Assembly: GCA_905234755.1 (NCBI GenBank)
Contig: CAJOIT010000004.1
Coordinates: 1 to 64,000, forward strand
Source: an uncultured Bacteroidales bacterium
GTDB lineage: Bacteria > Bacteroidota > Bacteroidia > Bacteroidales > ML635J-15
Reading direction: 5' to 3'
DNA length: 64,000 bases
Part shown: in pieces, positions 44,135-52,176 of the stretch
Position numbering within the stretch: position 1 is the stretch's first letter
How the letters are laid out: every line of letters begins with the position of its first letter
The notes under the pieces: model-generated
Told to the model about the DNA's origin: nothing
Databases searched by the model: none
Seen by the model: only the letters and a program-made list of their open reading frames with translations
Translations under genes and position numbers: made by a program

Positions 44135-44995
44135 TTATTTCATAAAGTCTTTATGCTTGACCATAGTGTCAATGCTGTTTATCTGGTCGCTGATAGGCGT
44201 GTAGTAAATCTTTATGTAAGCGACATCGCGCAGAAAATCAATGTGTCCCACTTCGATGCGCTGAATGTCGAGACCTGTACGCTCCTTGAGGTCGGCAATA
44301 AGTTCATCCTCACGGCCATGCTTCACAAGCTCTATGCGCTCGTATAGAACAATCTTGGTTGCCACATGCTTAATTGCCTTGTTACCATCGAAAATAATTA
44401 TAACAATGATAAACAGAACATTAACAGCCAACAAGTTGATGTATCCGTGACTCATTGCAAGACCGTTTATCACAGAAATGCCAATAATGACAAACAGATA
44501 TGTCATCTCGCGGATTGGCAAAGGCTCGGTACGGTAGCGGATAAGCCCAAAAATGGCAAACAAACCCATTGCGAAGCCCATGGCAAGGTTCACATTGTTG
44601 AGCAAGTTCATCAACAGGAACACAGTCGTACCAAACAGCATGAAGGTAAAGTAATAGTCTTTGCGTTTGCTCTTTCGATAATACAGGAAATGTACTATCA
44701 ACCAGCAGATTATAATGTTCACAAGGAACAAAACGAACATCGAGAGCAAACTGTCCTTGTTCCACAGCGGAATGCCAAGAATGTCGTTTGGCGATGCGAT
44801 CGCTGTCATCTCGTCAGCAAACTCACGAGCTATTTCAGGGTCGAATTCCTTGTTGTCGGCAATGAAACTCGAATTATCTTCGGCAATTGCTTCGATGTCG
44901 TTTTCGGTTGCCGCTATTTCCTCGTTCTGTTCCTGAGTGAATCCTTTTACAGCAAAAAGGGCAATCGCCACCATTAGGAAAAATAATTTCTTCAT
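44135..44995 (-). CDS. DUF4956-family inner-membrane protein
   Basis: The 286-aa protein has an N-terminal signal-like segment (1-20), an acidic periplasmic stretch (20-80), then about five hydrophobic helices (near 84-106, 115-133, 135-152, 165-180, 186-203) and a soluble C-terminal domain (about 205-286). The conserved RYRTEPLPIREMTYLF block at 153-168 marks the DUF4956 family. DUF4956 genes frequently sit next to VTC-domain polyphosphate polymerases; here the start overlaps the VTC gene by 4 bases. A role as membrane partner or channel for the polymerase is inferred. Function is unproven. Confidence 0.85.
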   Translation of the reverse strand: MKKLFFLMVAIALFAVKGFTQEQNEEIAATENDIEAIAEDNSSFIADNKEFDPEIAREFADEMTAIASPNDILGIPLWNKDSLLSMFVLFLVNIIICWLIVHFLYYRKSKRKDYYFTFMLFGTTVFLLMNLLNNVNLAMGFAMGLFAIFGLIRYRTEPLPIREMTYLFVIIGISVINGLAMSHGYINLLAVNVLFIIVIIIFDGNKAIKHVATKIVLYERIELVKHGREDELIADLKERTGLDIQRIEVGHIDFLRDVAYIKIYYTPISDQINSIDTMVKHKDFMK

Positions 44996-45768
44996 AAAAT
45001 TTTCGTATTACACAGTTTTTCAATATACCGCATCTTTCTACGGAAGCGGTTGTTCTTTATATTCGGATTTGTAAGCACGGTTCCAAGGCAGTACTTACTG
45101 ATTCGTTTTTGCTTTATGCGCAAGTCGAGAAGCACATCGCGGAAATACGACGGGCAAAGTCCGTCCTGCTTGAGTTCCACGATAACAAGATTAGGAATAC
45201 ATGCCGACTTACCAGTTACGCGATTGATAAGATTAACATTCATATCAATTGTAAGGCGCTCGGTCTTTTCGACATTCACAAGGGTTATACGCGTGAATTT
45301 GTTTTCAAGGACTGGATAAAGTTCATTCACATCGTACCTTAAATGCTCCGAAACAAAGTTTCGCGTATCGTCCTTTTGCAACATAGTACCAAATTCGGAA
45401 CAATCGATGGAAACGCGCTTTTTCTTTGTACGCCCCTTGTTGTTCTTGGTCTTAATCTCGCAAAAAGCCAAATTACTGTCCACATATATTCGCGAGCGCA
45501 GTTTCTGCCTATTAAGTTTGCGATTGTGGTGGGCAATGTACATCTTGCAGTCGGGCGTGTCGTAGTAGAGCGTGTTGTAATCGGCAATACGCCTGCCTTC
45601 GTTGAACTGTACAAAATACCTTTGGCTAATTCGGTCAAGGATTTCCATAAGTTGCTCGGTTGTCACCAGAAATTTGGTATCAACCCTGTTCATCAGTTTC
45701 ACCTTGTCCATTTCGGCAAGGGTGATAGTATTGAACGACTGCAACTTATCTTCAATCGATGACAACAT
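44992..45768 (-). CDS. VTC-domain polyphosphate polymerase
   Basis: The 258-aa cytoplasmic protein is a stand-alone VTC domain (CYTH-like tunnel fold). Residues lining the active tunnel of yeast Vtc4 appear conserved: Lys32 in RVDTKFLV, Arg91 and Arg93 in KLRSRIY, Glu104 and Lys106 in CEIKTK, Arg160 in ENKFTRITLV, Arg171 in ERLTID, Glu198 and Lys200 in IVELK, and Lys225 in SKYCLG. Vtc4 polymerises the gamma-phosphate of ATP into polyphosphate and moves the chain through the membrane. No SPX domain is present, so inositol-phosphate control is absent. It is translationally coupled to the DUF4956 membrane protein. Catalysis is inferred from residues only. Confidence 0.88.
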   Translation of the reverse strand: MLSSIEDKLQSFNTITLAEMDKVKLMNRVDTKFLVTTEQLMEILDRISQRYFVQFNEGRRIADYNTLYYDTPDCKMYIAHHNRKLNRQKLRSRIYVDSNLAFCEIKTKNNKGRTKKKRVSIDCSEFGTMLQKDDTRNFVSEHLRYDVNELYPVLENKFTRITLVNVEKTERLTIDMNVNLINRVTGKSACIPNLVIVELKQDGLCPSYFRDVLLDLRIKQKRISKYCLGTVLTNPNIKNNRFRRKMRYIEKLCNTKIL

Positions 45769-45773
45769 TCGGA

Positions 45774-46187
45774 CTACTGTTTATCGAAAATGTATTCGAA
45801 TTCCTTTACGGTCTCCAATTTGCCATTGGGGAAGTAATTGTACTGCTTCTTCTTGCTTCCGTCGGGATAATATTCAAACTTACGAATACGCACCGGCTTG
45901 TTGCGACTGTCGTACTCGACTTCCTTGATGCACTTTCCAACAGTATTATACTCGAAAGTCACGCGCGACTTCTGTCCATAATTGGCATACTCTATTTCTT
46001 CAATCTTAAAACCATTGGCATCGTACTTTGTAACATGGTCGAGAAAACGAGTTTTTGTGGCTTGGTTTTCGTTCCACTCCTTTACGGTAAGTCCTTTGCG
46101 CTTCTCACGCTTTTCCTCGGTAGTCTGCGCGCAAACCATGAATGCCGACAACAGCAACACGACCACTATTAAAATTCCTCTTTTCAT
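45774..46187 (-). CDS. Small secreted protein with MORN-like strands
   Basis: The 137-aa protein has a signal peptide (GILIVVVLLLSAFMVCAQ) and a basic, charged mature part with repeated beta-strand phrases (KYDANGFKIEEIEYANYG, VTFEYNTVGKCIKEVEYDS, RKFEYYPDGSKKKQYNYF, NGKLETVKEFEYIF) that resemble MORN/toxin_YwqK-type repeats. No enzyme motif was seen. It is probably periplasmic or surface-exposed. It sits 3 bases after the lipoprotein gene and 5 bases before the VTC gene. Confidence 0.72.
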   Translation of the reverse strand: MKRGILIVVVLLLSAFMVCAQTTEEKREKRKGLTVKEWNENQATKTRFLDHVTKYDANGFKIEEIEYANYGQKSRVTFEYNTVGKCIKEVEYDSRNKPVRIRKFEYYPDGSKKKQYNYFPNGKLETVKEFEYIFDKQ

Positions 46188-46190
46188 ACC

Positions 46191-46901
46191 TTAAACATTT
46201 GAAATTATGTTGATAGTATCGGGAATTTCATAAATCGTGCCAGCATTTTCCACTTTAATGCTACGAGTTACCGTGTCGGGAATTTCGTTCAGATTTTCAG
46301 TAAAAGTGAAAATAGTATAGTCACCGGGGGTGATTTTCTGGAAATAGAAATATCCGTCCATGCCAACGCGCACATCGTCGAAATGATAAGGCTCGGAATC
46401 ACGCTTGATGAACACGCGCTGGTCGTATGCCCAGCCTTCGCCACGATAGTTGCTGTTGTGATAATACCTTGCATAAACACGACCCTTTATCATCGAAGTG
46501 CCGTATGCCTTGCCCTCGTGGATATAGATTGTCGGGACTGTGACAGTAGCACCCTTTTTCAACTCAACTTCCTGCGAAACAGCGATTTTCTCGCCGTCGG
46601 GCTTGGTAGAATAGGCAAAAATGGTGTACTTGCCCGGATTCATATACCTAAAGCGGTAATGCCCCTTGTCGTCGGTTTCTACATCATCGCCATAGAATGT
46701 GTCGTCGCCATAGACAATGAAAACATCAACCTTTGCCGCCACGGTAGTGTCGGTTTCAAGGTTATAGTTGTCGTCTGGGTGTAAAACGCGCATGACATCA
46801 CCTTCGATGATGCCAGTGCCACCTTCGCCTTCCCCATTGTTGCACGAATTGAGTGCAACAAGGAGAAGAACTGAGAGTATTACTGAAAAAAATCTGTTCA
46901 T
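46191..46901 (-). CDS. Lipoprotein with two carboxypeptidase-regulatory-like domains
   Basis: The 236-aa protein has a lipoprotein signal (SVILSVLLLVALNSC, cysteine at about 20) followed by a Gly/Glu-rich linker. Two Ig-like carboxypeptidase-regulatory domains follow: about 30-130 (GIIEGDVMRVLHPDD, YRFRYMNPGKYTIFAYS) and 135-225 (MIKGRVYARYYHNSN, YFYFQKITPGDYTIFTFT). Such domains are usually binding or spacer modules in envelope proteins. It is third in the seven-gene operon, 9 bases after the beta-helix gene. The partner is unknown; the beta-helix protein is a plausible one. Confidence 0.78.
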   Translation of the reverse strand: MNRFFSVILSVLLLVALNSCNNGEGEGGTGIIEGDVMRVLHPDDNYNLETDTTVAAKVDVFIVYGDDTFYGDDVETDDKGHYRFRYMNPGKYTIFAYSTKPDGEKIAVSQEVELKKGATVTVPTIYIHEGKAYGTSMIKGRVYARYYHNSNYRGEGWAYDQRVFIKRDSEPYHFDDVRVGMDGYFYFQKITPGDYTIFTFTENLNEIPDTVTRSIKVENAGTIYEIPDTINIISNV

Positions 46902-46910
46902 ATTAAATTA

Positions 46911-49670
46911 TTATGGTTTTGCTGTTACTGAAGTTGCAGTTCCAGAAGTTGTTGCAGTTGCACCTGTGTAAACACCGTGCCAACTTTCGCCACCACTGAT
47001 AGTAGCCGTAGTATAGATGCTGTAATTGCCAGACTGTACAGCGGGACTTGAGAAACCGAATTCGTTTCCGCCACCAGGAGGCTTTGTTCCTGTGCCATAG
47101 TTAGTTTCCCAACCATTGCCAGATACTGTCGGGCCCTTGTATATCAGTATGGTATTATTGCTTGCATCTTTAATAACAATGGTTGAGGTTATTGATGTTG
47201 ATGAAGATGAAGAACCTCCGCCAGGATAACCGCCACCACTTGAAGAACTATTCAACAAGTACTTCTGGTTAGTCATTGTAGGCGCAGCACTTGATGAGGA
47301 AGAACCTCCACCAGGGAAGCCCCCGCCCATAGACTGAGCCCATGCACCCATTGAACCACCAAATGCCAACAAAGTACCACCGTTTATTTCCAAGGTATTA
47401 CCCTGCGTCTCGCCAAGGTTGCAGTCAACCGCCTGTTCGTGTCCGCTACCACCTGCTATTATCAATCCACCATTTATCACGGTTCTAGCGCCATTGCAGT
47501 CCAAAGCATCGCTACCACGGGCATAAATCCACAACTTGCCGCCATTAATTTCCAAATATCCGGATGCAGGCGATTTTACACCGGCATTAAGACCATCGTC
47601 AGCTGAATTTACCTCGACAATACCGCCATTCACATAAATTGCAGTCTTGCTTTCAATGCCTTCCTGATTTGAATACACCGCTACGCGACCACTATTTATC
47701 GTGAGATTGCCCAAACACTTAATGCCCTTAGGATTGCCAGAATAACCTGAACTGCTACTGCCACCCCAGCCGCCACCGCTTGAAGAGTTGACTGCCGAAC
47801 CCGAAGTAGTTATTTCAATGTTCAGCAAATCGTCTGCGGCACCGGATTGTCCGATGACAAGTGCACCATTGACCTTTATTCCGCGACCACCCTTGCCAGA
47901 ACTACTACAAATTATATTTCCACCATAAATATAGGCATCGCCATCGGCCTTGATACAAACTGGTGAATAACCGTCGCTTGTGGTTATTGTCGCACCACTA
48001 CCTGCAGTTGTAAAATTCATTGTACCACCGTTGATTGTGAGAACACCATCCGACGAAATTGCACGACCGCCAGTGTTTGTGCTTGTGCAGTTTACGGTAA
48101 TGACTCCTCCATTGATTGTAGTTGTATTGCCCTTTATTGCCAGACAGTATGCTGGGTCGGAATTTGTAACTACGGTAGTACCCGAAGCAGTAACATTTAT
48201 TGCTCCATCGTTGACAGTCATTGTCTGGTCGGCCTTGAAACCCTTGCTTGCACCGCCCAAAAGCGTCATCGTAGTGTATCCGCCGTTGACATTGATATTA
48301 CCATCGCACGAAATGCCCTTGCTGCCAGTTCCACTGCAAGTAAAGGTCAATGTTCCGCCATAAATATCAACCGAAATATCGCTCTTGATGCAAGCTGCGC
48401 TGTAGGTGTCGGCAACATTGGAAGTATTTGTGTACGAGCCGCCGTTACCAGCAACCGATAAGGTTACCGTACCATCGCTCATACTGAACAGATTGTCGGT
48501 TGAAATTGCCCTTGCTCCATCGTTAGATGAAGGACAGGTAACTGTAAGTTCGCCATTTGTTACATACATGTTGGTCGCCTTGATACCTGTACAATATGAC
48601 GGGTCATAATTTACAACAACAGCAGCACCAGAAGCGGTGATTGTAGTGTTACCGCCAGCAACAAACACTGTGTTAGCCTTCACGCCCTTTGATTGAGCAC
48701 CAGATGCCGTAATGTTTATTGTCCCTGCCGTAACTGTCAAAGTGTCGCACTTCATACCTTTGGTATCATCGCTTGCTACAGTAATATTAAGCGAACCTCC
48801 CATTATGCTTATATCTCCAGCCATACCGTTGTTGCTTTGACTACCATATTCAGCCTCGATACCATCGCCACCAAAACCGCTAATAGTTAAGTTGCCGCCG
48901 AACATCTTGAAATTATTTGCATGAACACCGTCATTCGCAGCCGAAGTAACATTAATTGTACCTGCATTCACATGAATGTGAGCATCACTATTGATGCCAT
49001 GCTTTTTGTTTCCTACTACATTGAGAGTTCCGTTGCCATAAACTTCGATGGAACCTTCACAAAGCAAAGCAGCCTTGCGTGTACTTGCAGAACCGTCGGA
49101 GAGTGTGTTGGTGGTGCCATCCACAAGAGTCAAATTCACCCTTGTATCTGTCTCTACATTTATTGCAGGACAAGTATCGCTGGCAATATTGGCACCATTG
49201 AGCCTCAAATTGAACCTGCCATTGGAATTAATCTTCAACGCTCCATTAGTTGTTGTTCCTGCCACAACTACAGTATAATCCGCTGACAAATTATCCACCG
49301 TCACATATTCACCTCTAGTATTATCAACAATTACTTCCGGGTGCGGATTAACAACGGTAACTGCACCGCCATTGGTATAGGTAATGTAAATCCAGTCGCC
49401 CTCGTCCTGATGCTGTGGGTCATCACCATCAAGCGACGGCATATAAAGCACAATGCTGTCGATACCCATTATCGGGAAACTGAACGGTATTTCATCGTTG
49501 ATATTTGTATATGCGGTTGATGTTCCTGTTGGTAAGAAACTTACGCTATCAACATTCTCTATGTTCCTTGTATATATTACATTGCCACCGCTATAATATA
49601 AAACTTTGTTCTGTGCCGAAATAGACAGCACAGCCAAAACAAATGCCAAAACTGCTACTATCTTTTTCAT
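46911..49670 (-). CDS. Beta-helix carbohydrate-binding protein, Cthe_2159-like (DUF4353)
   Basis: The 919-aa protein has a signal peptide (IVAVLAFVLAVLSISAQ), a short beta motif (VLYYSGGNVIYTRNIENVDS) and then a long right-handed parallel beta-helix with rungs such as GSIEVYGNGTLNVVGNKKHG, INVTSAANDGVHANNF and GDISIMGGSLNITVASDDTK. This is the pattern of Cthe_2159, a Clostridium thermocellum beta-helix that binds acidic and cellulosic polysaccharides. The C-terminal third is rich in Gly and Ser (GGGYPGGGSSSSS). No lyase catalytic residues could be assigned and no T9SS domain is present. It overlaps the T9SS cargo gene by 4 bases. Binding of an acidic polymer is inferred. Confidence 0.82.
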   Translation of the reverse strand: MKKIVAVLAFVLAVLSISAQNKVLYYSGGNVIYTRNIENVDSVSFLPTGTSTAYTNINDEIPFSFPIMGIDSIVLYMPSLDGDDPQHQDEGDWIYITYTNGGAVTVVNPHPEVIVDNTRGEYVTVDNLSADYTVVVAGTTTNGALKINSNGRFNLRLNGANIASDTCPAINVETDTRVNLTLVDGTTNTLSDGSASTRKAALLCEGSIEVYGNGTLNVVGNKKHGINSDAHIHVNAGTINVTSAANDGVHANNFKMFGGNLTISGFGGDGIEAEYGSQSNNGMAGDISIMGGSLNITVASDDTKGMKCDTLTVTAGTINITASGAQSKGVKANTVFVAGGNTTITASGAAVVVNYDPSYCTGIKATNMYVTNGELTVTCPSSNDGARAISTDNLFSMSDGTVTLSVAGNGGSYTNTSNVADTYSAACIKSDISVDIYGGTLTFTCSGTGSKGISCDGNINVNGGYTTMTLLGGASKGFKADQTMTVNDGAINVTASGTTVVTNSDPAYCLAIKGNTTTINGGVITVNCTSTNTGGRAISSDGVLTINGGTMNFTTAGSGATITTSDGYSPVCIKADGDAYIYGGNIICSSSGKGGRGIKVNGALVIGQSGAADDLLNIEITTSGSAVNSSSGGGWGGSSSSGYSGNPKGIKCLGNLTINSGRVAVYSNQEGIESKTAIYVNGGIVEVNSADDGLNAGVKSPASGYLEINGGKLWIYARGSDALDCNGARTVINGGLIIAGGSGHEQAVDCNLGETQGNTLEINGGTLLAFGGSMGAWAQSMGGGFPGGGSSSSSAAPTMTNQKYLLNSSSSGGGYPGGGSSSSSTSITSTIVIKDASNNTILIYKGPTVSGNGWETNYGTGTKPPGGGNEFGFSSPAVQSGNYSIYTTATISGGESWHGVYTGATATTSGTATSVTAKP

Positions 49671-50158
49671 AACTTACTGAATTTATAGGTTTTACCATCA
49701 ATTTTTACAATGTACAGACCTTCGCTTAGGTTGCTTACATCAACAGCGCCATCCGACGATAGGTTTTCTTCCTTGACAAGCTGACCAGTTGCCGAGTAGA
49801 TTTGCATAGTCACTTCCGAACCGACATTGAAGTTGAAATACAGCATATCGGAAACCGGATTCGGATAAATGCCATCAGTTCCTGAATTCTCGTCAACATC
49901 AGTAAGATCACCTTGGTTGTAAGTCAAGGTCATTTTCTTAATTGCTGAGGTTTGCAATGAAGTTGTGGAACCATCTCCCAATTCGAACACAATGTATTCG
50001 CCTTCGAAATAGAACTTTTTCACATCTTGAATCAGCTCATACGCACAATTGACTTCCGCCCTGCAATAAGCCGTAATGTCTGTTGTCTGCGCAAAGGTTT
50101 TTATACTCGACAGCATAGCAAGCATAAAGACCATTGCAATTAAAACTTTCCTATTCAT
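49667..50158 (-). CDS. Small T9SS type A cargo protein
   Basis: The 163-aa protein has a signal peptide (VLIAMVFMLAMLSSIKTFAQ), a short beta motif (YIVFELGDGSTTSLQTSAIK) much like the one at the start of the next protein, and a T9SS type A sorting domain in the last ~70 residues (GIYPNPVSDMLYFNFNVGS, VTMQIYSATGQLVKEENL, GLYIVKIDGKTYKFSKL). It should be carried across the outer membrane and fixed on the surface. It is the first gene of the seven-gene operon and overlaps the beta-helix gene (ATGA). It may serve as the surface anchor of that product; this is inference. Confidence 0.82.
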   Translation of the reverse strand: MNRKVLIAMVFMLAMLSSIKTFAQTTDITAYCRAEVNCAYELIQDVKKFYFEGEYIVFELGDGSTTSLQTSAIKKMTLTYNQGDLTDVDENSGTDGIYPNPVSDMLYFNFNVGSEVTMQIYSATGQLVKEENLSSDGAVDVSNLSEGLYIVKIDGKTYKFSKL

Positions 50159-50176
50159 AAGATTAAAATTTAATTA

Positions 50177-50184
50177 CAAATTTA
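50177..50184 (-). promoter_or_regulatory. Proximal -7 promoter candidate of the seven-gene operon
   Basis: The minus strand reads TAAATTTG, 18 bases before ATG 50158. Confidence 0.45.
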
Positions 50185-50233
50185 CATATTCTTTTCTAAA
50201 AGTCATCTAAAATTGACACTTATTTTAACATAG

Positions 50234-50241
50234 CAAAAGTA
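50234..50241 (-). promoter_or_regulatory. Distal -7 promoter candidate of the seven-gene operon
   Basis: The minus strand reads TACTTTTG, about 75 bases before ATG 50158. Either or both of the two elements may be used. Confidence 0.45.
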
Positions 50242-50322
50242 TATGCCATTCCGAAACGATTATCAACAATAGGTTTTTTAAATTTGGCAAAAACTCTTTT
50301 TTTTGCAAAACTACATTTTTGT

Positions 50323-50330
50323 TATATTTG
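50323..50330 (+). promoter_or_regulatory. -7 promoter element of the AraC regulator gene
   Basis: TATATTTG, 27 bases before ATG 50358. It excludes the TTG at 50319 as start. Confidence 0.6.
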
Positions 50331-50357
50331 TCGCCGAAATGCAAAAACAAAACTGAA

Positions 50358-51206
50358 ATGAAAGGCAACGACAACTTTATAATGGAAATGACTGAAGAAA
50401 TCAACAGCAAGGGCGTGGTTGTAATCGACAATGTACGTAGAATGCCAGTTTACGGGGAACCATACGCCTCGCCCCACTACACCATAAGCATAAATCATCG
50501 TGGTAGCGTCTGCACCGAGTACGAAGGCGAGCTGGTGACTTTCGAGCAGCACAACATCGCCATTGTCTATCCAAACCGCACGCTAAATGTTCGCAGTTCG
50601 TCCGACGACTACCAAGCCACGCTTGTAGTCGTTTCCGAGCGACTTTACGAACGGCTTGCCATTCTAAACATCAACAACAGCCGCTTCCATTACGAGCAGC
50701 ATCCGCATTTCACACTCACACCAAGTCAGTATGCCGATGTAATGTCGCTTGTCGAGGCACTGCGCATTGTTTCCCGTCTGAGCGCCTCGTTGCCCGATGA
50801 TTTCATTTTTCCTCAATTGCACATATTGTTACAGGTAATCGACACATTCCGCATAGAAAACGACGGTCTAAACGCTTCGGCAAAAGGGCACATCAGTTCA
50901 CGACTCTATGAAGCCATCATCAAGCACTACAAGGAACACCGCGATGTGGAATTTTATGCCAACCTGTTCTGCCTGTCACCAAAATATTTCAGCACATCCA
51001 TAAAACGCGAAACAGGGCATAGTGCCAACTACTGGATACAGCAGCATGTGATACATATATCGAAAACTTTGCTCCGTACCGAGCACAAAATGTCGCTGCA
51101 GGAAATATCAGAACGCCTTGGCTTTCCCGACCTTGCAAGCTTCAGCCGCTATTTCAAGCGGGCAACAGGCATAACGCCAAGCCAATACAGGCATGGAAAA
51201 GGCTAG
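50358..51206 (+). CDS. AraC-family transcriptional regulator
   Basis: The 282-aa protein has an N-terminal cupin-like sensing region (about 1-165; YTISINHRGSVCTEYEGELV, HNIAIVYPNRTLNV) and a C-terminal AraC double helix-turn-helix (about 185-282; FYANLFCLSPKYFSTSIKRE, SLQEISERLGFPDLASFSRY, FKRATGITPSQYR). It binds DNA and probably responds to a small ligand; the ligand is not known. It is transcribed divergently from the seven-gene VTC/beta-helix operon across a ~200-bp gap, which makes that operon its most likely target. A palindromic repeat follows the stop codon. Confidence 0.88.
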   Translation: MKGNDNFIMEMTEEINSKGVVVIDNVRRMPVYGEPYASPHYTISINHRGSVCTEYEGELVTFEQHNIAIVYPNRTLNVRSSSDDYQATLVVVSERLYERLAILNINNSRFHYEQHPHFTLTPSQYADVMSLVEALRIVSRLSASLPDDFIFPQLHILLQVIDTFRIENDGLNASAKGHISSRLYEAIIKHYKEHRDVEFYANLFCLSPKYFSTSIKRETGHSANYWIQQHVIHISKTLLRTEHKMSLQEISERLGFPDLASFSRYFKRATGITPSQYRHGKG

Positions 51207-51222
51207 ACGATTTTCGACTGAC

Positions 51223-51265
51223 GATTTACGATTTTGCCAAAATGATGCAAACGGATTTACGATTG
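51223..51265. repeat. Third copy of the 43-bp intergenic element
   Basis: It shares GATTTACGATT at the left end, ATGATGCAAA in the middle and ATTTACGATTG at the right end with 6779-6821 and with the inverse of 31196-31238. Heptamer units begin directly after the araC-type gene stop (51204-51206). Confidence 0.65.
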
Positions 51266-51267
51266 CA

Positions 51268-51315
51268 GTAGTCACGCAATGCATTGCGTGACTACAAGAT
51301 GCATTGCGTGACTAC
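51268..51315. repeat. Perfect 28-bp palindrome plus a third half-site
   Basis: GTAGTCACGCAATG (51268-51281) is followed without a loop by CATTGCGTGACTAC (51282-51295). A direct copy of the right part (ATGCATTGCGTGACTAC) lies at 51299-51315 and contains the stop codon of the minus-strand gene ending at 51312. It may end both convergent transcripts. A related, degraded form is at 15611-15628. Confidence 0.85.
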
Positions 51316-52157
51316 ATTTTAAACCTTGCCATCACCGGATAATGGTCAGAAATGTACGGTTTGCCGTAATCGCCATTCAAGGTCTTGAAATCCAACACTT
51401 CTGCGTTTTTGTAAAAAATGTAATCTATCATGGCGTCGTTTCCATTAGCATAATTGTTATATGTTGGAATCCATTCCGATTCGGGCAATATTGCACGGCT
51501 ATCCTTCATAATATTTTTCAGCGGGTCGAAAATTGGCGAACTAACATTTGAATTGAAATCGCCAGACAAGAAAACAGGAGCTTTGTCTTTCTTCACAATC
51601 TTATCAATCTTATTGACAATCAATAGTATCGATTGTTCCCGTGCTACTTCGCCTACATGGTCGAGATGGGTATTGAAAGCATAGAAAACCTTTTTGCTTT
51701 CGATGTCCTTAAGTTTTGCCCAAGTAACAATACGCCTACATGCCGCATCCCAGCCCATAGAGCATTCATCAGGAGTTTCCGACAACCAGAAATCTCCGCT
51801 ATCAAGCAGTTTGAACTTGTCGTTACGGTAATACACTGCCATAAATTCACCTTCTTCCTTGCCGTCGTCACGACCAACACCTACCCTGCTATAGTTTGGA
51901 AAATTATTGTCGATGTACTGCAACTGCTCAATATAAGCCTCCTGCAAACCGAAAATGTCAGGCTGTTCGCGTTCAATCATTTCCTTGGTGGCAGATTTAC
52001 GAATATCCCATGCATTGTCGCCATCGTTGGCTCGACTATTGCGAATATTATAGGAAACATACTTTATCTCAACATCCTTTTGACTGTTACCACATCCGCC
52101 GCAAAGCAACAGAACAGCCAGCGACAATAAAAATACAATTCTAATCTTCATATTCAT
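51312..52157 (-). CDS. Endonuclease/exonuclease/phosphatase-family lipoprotein
   Basis: The 281-aa protein has a lipoprotein signal (VFLLSLAVLLLCGGC) followed by an EEP domain: VSYNIRNSRANDG, IFGLQEAYIEQL with the catalytic Glu, FNTHLDHVG, LSGDFNS, and SDHYPVMARF at the end with the catalytic Asp-His pair. Similar Bacteroidota proteins are annotated as endonucleases or sphingomyelinase-like phosphodiesterases; the substrate cannot be read from sequence. The start ATG 52157 lies 19 bases after the M43 protease gene, so it is the last gene of that operon. Confidence 0.85.
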   Translation of the reverse strand: MNMKIRIVFLLSLAVLLLCGGCGNSQKDVEIKYVSYNIRNSRANDGDNAWDIRKSATKEMIEREQPDIFGLQEAYIEQLQYIDNNFPNYSRVGVGRDDGKEEGEFMAVYYRNDKFKLLDSGDFWLSETPDECSMGWDAACRRIVTWAKLKDIESKKVFYAFNTHLDHVGEVAREQSILLIVNKIDKIVKKDKAPVFLSGDFNSNVSSPIFDPLKNIMKDSRAILPESEWIPTYNNYANGNDAMIDYIFYKNAEVLDFKTLNGDYGKPYISDHYPVMARFKM

Positions 52158-52176
52158 ACATTTTAATATTGGCAAA

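Noticed and set aside
46911..49670. The beta-helix protein as an active pectate lyase
   Set aside because: The helix repeats resemble Cthe_2159 and I could not assign lyase catalytic residues.
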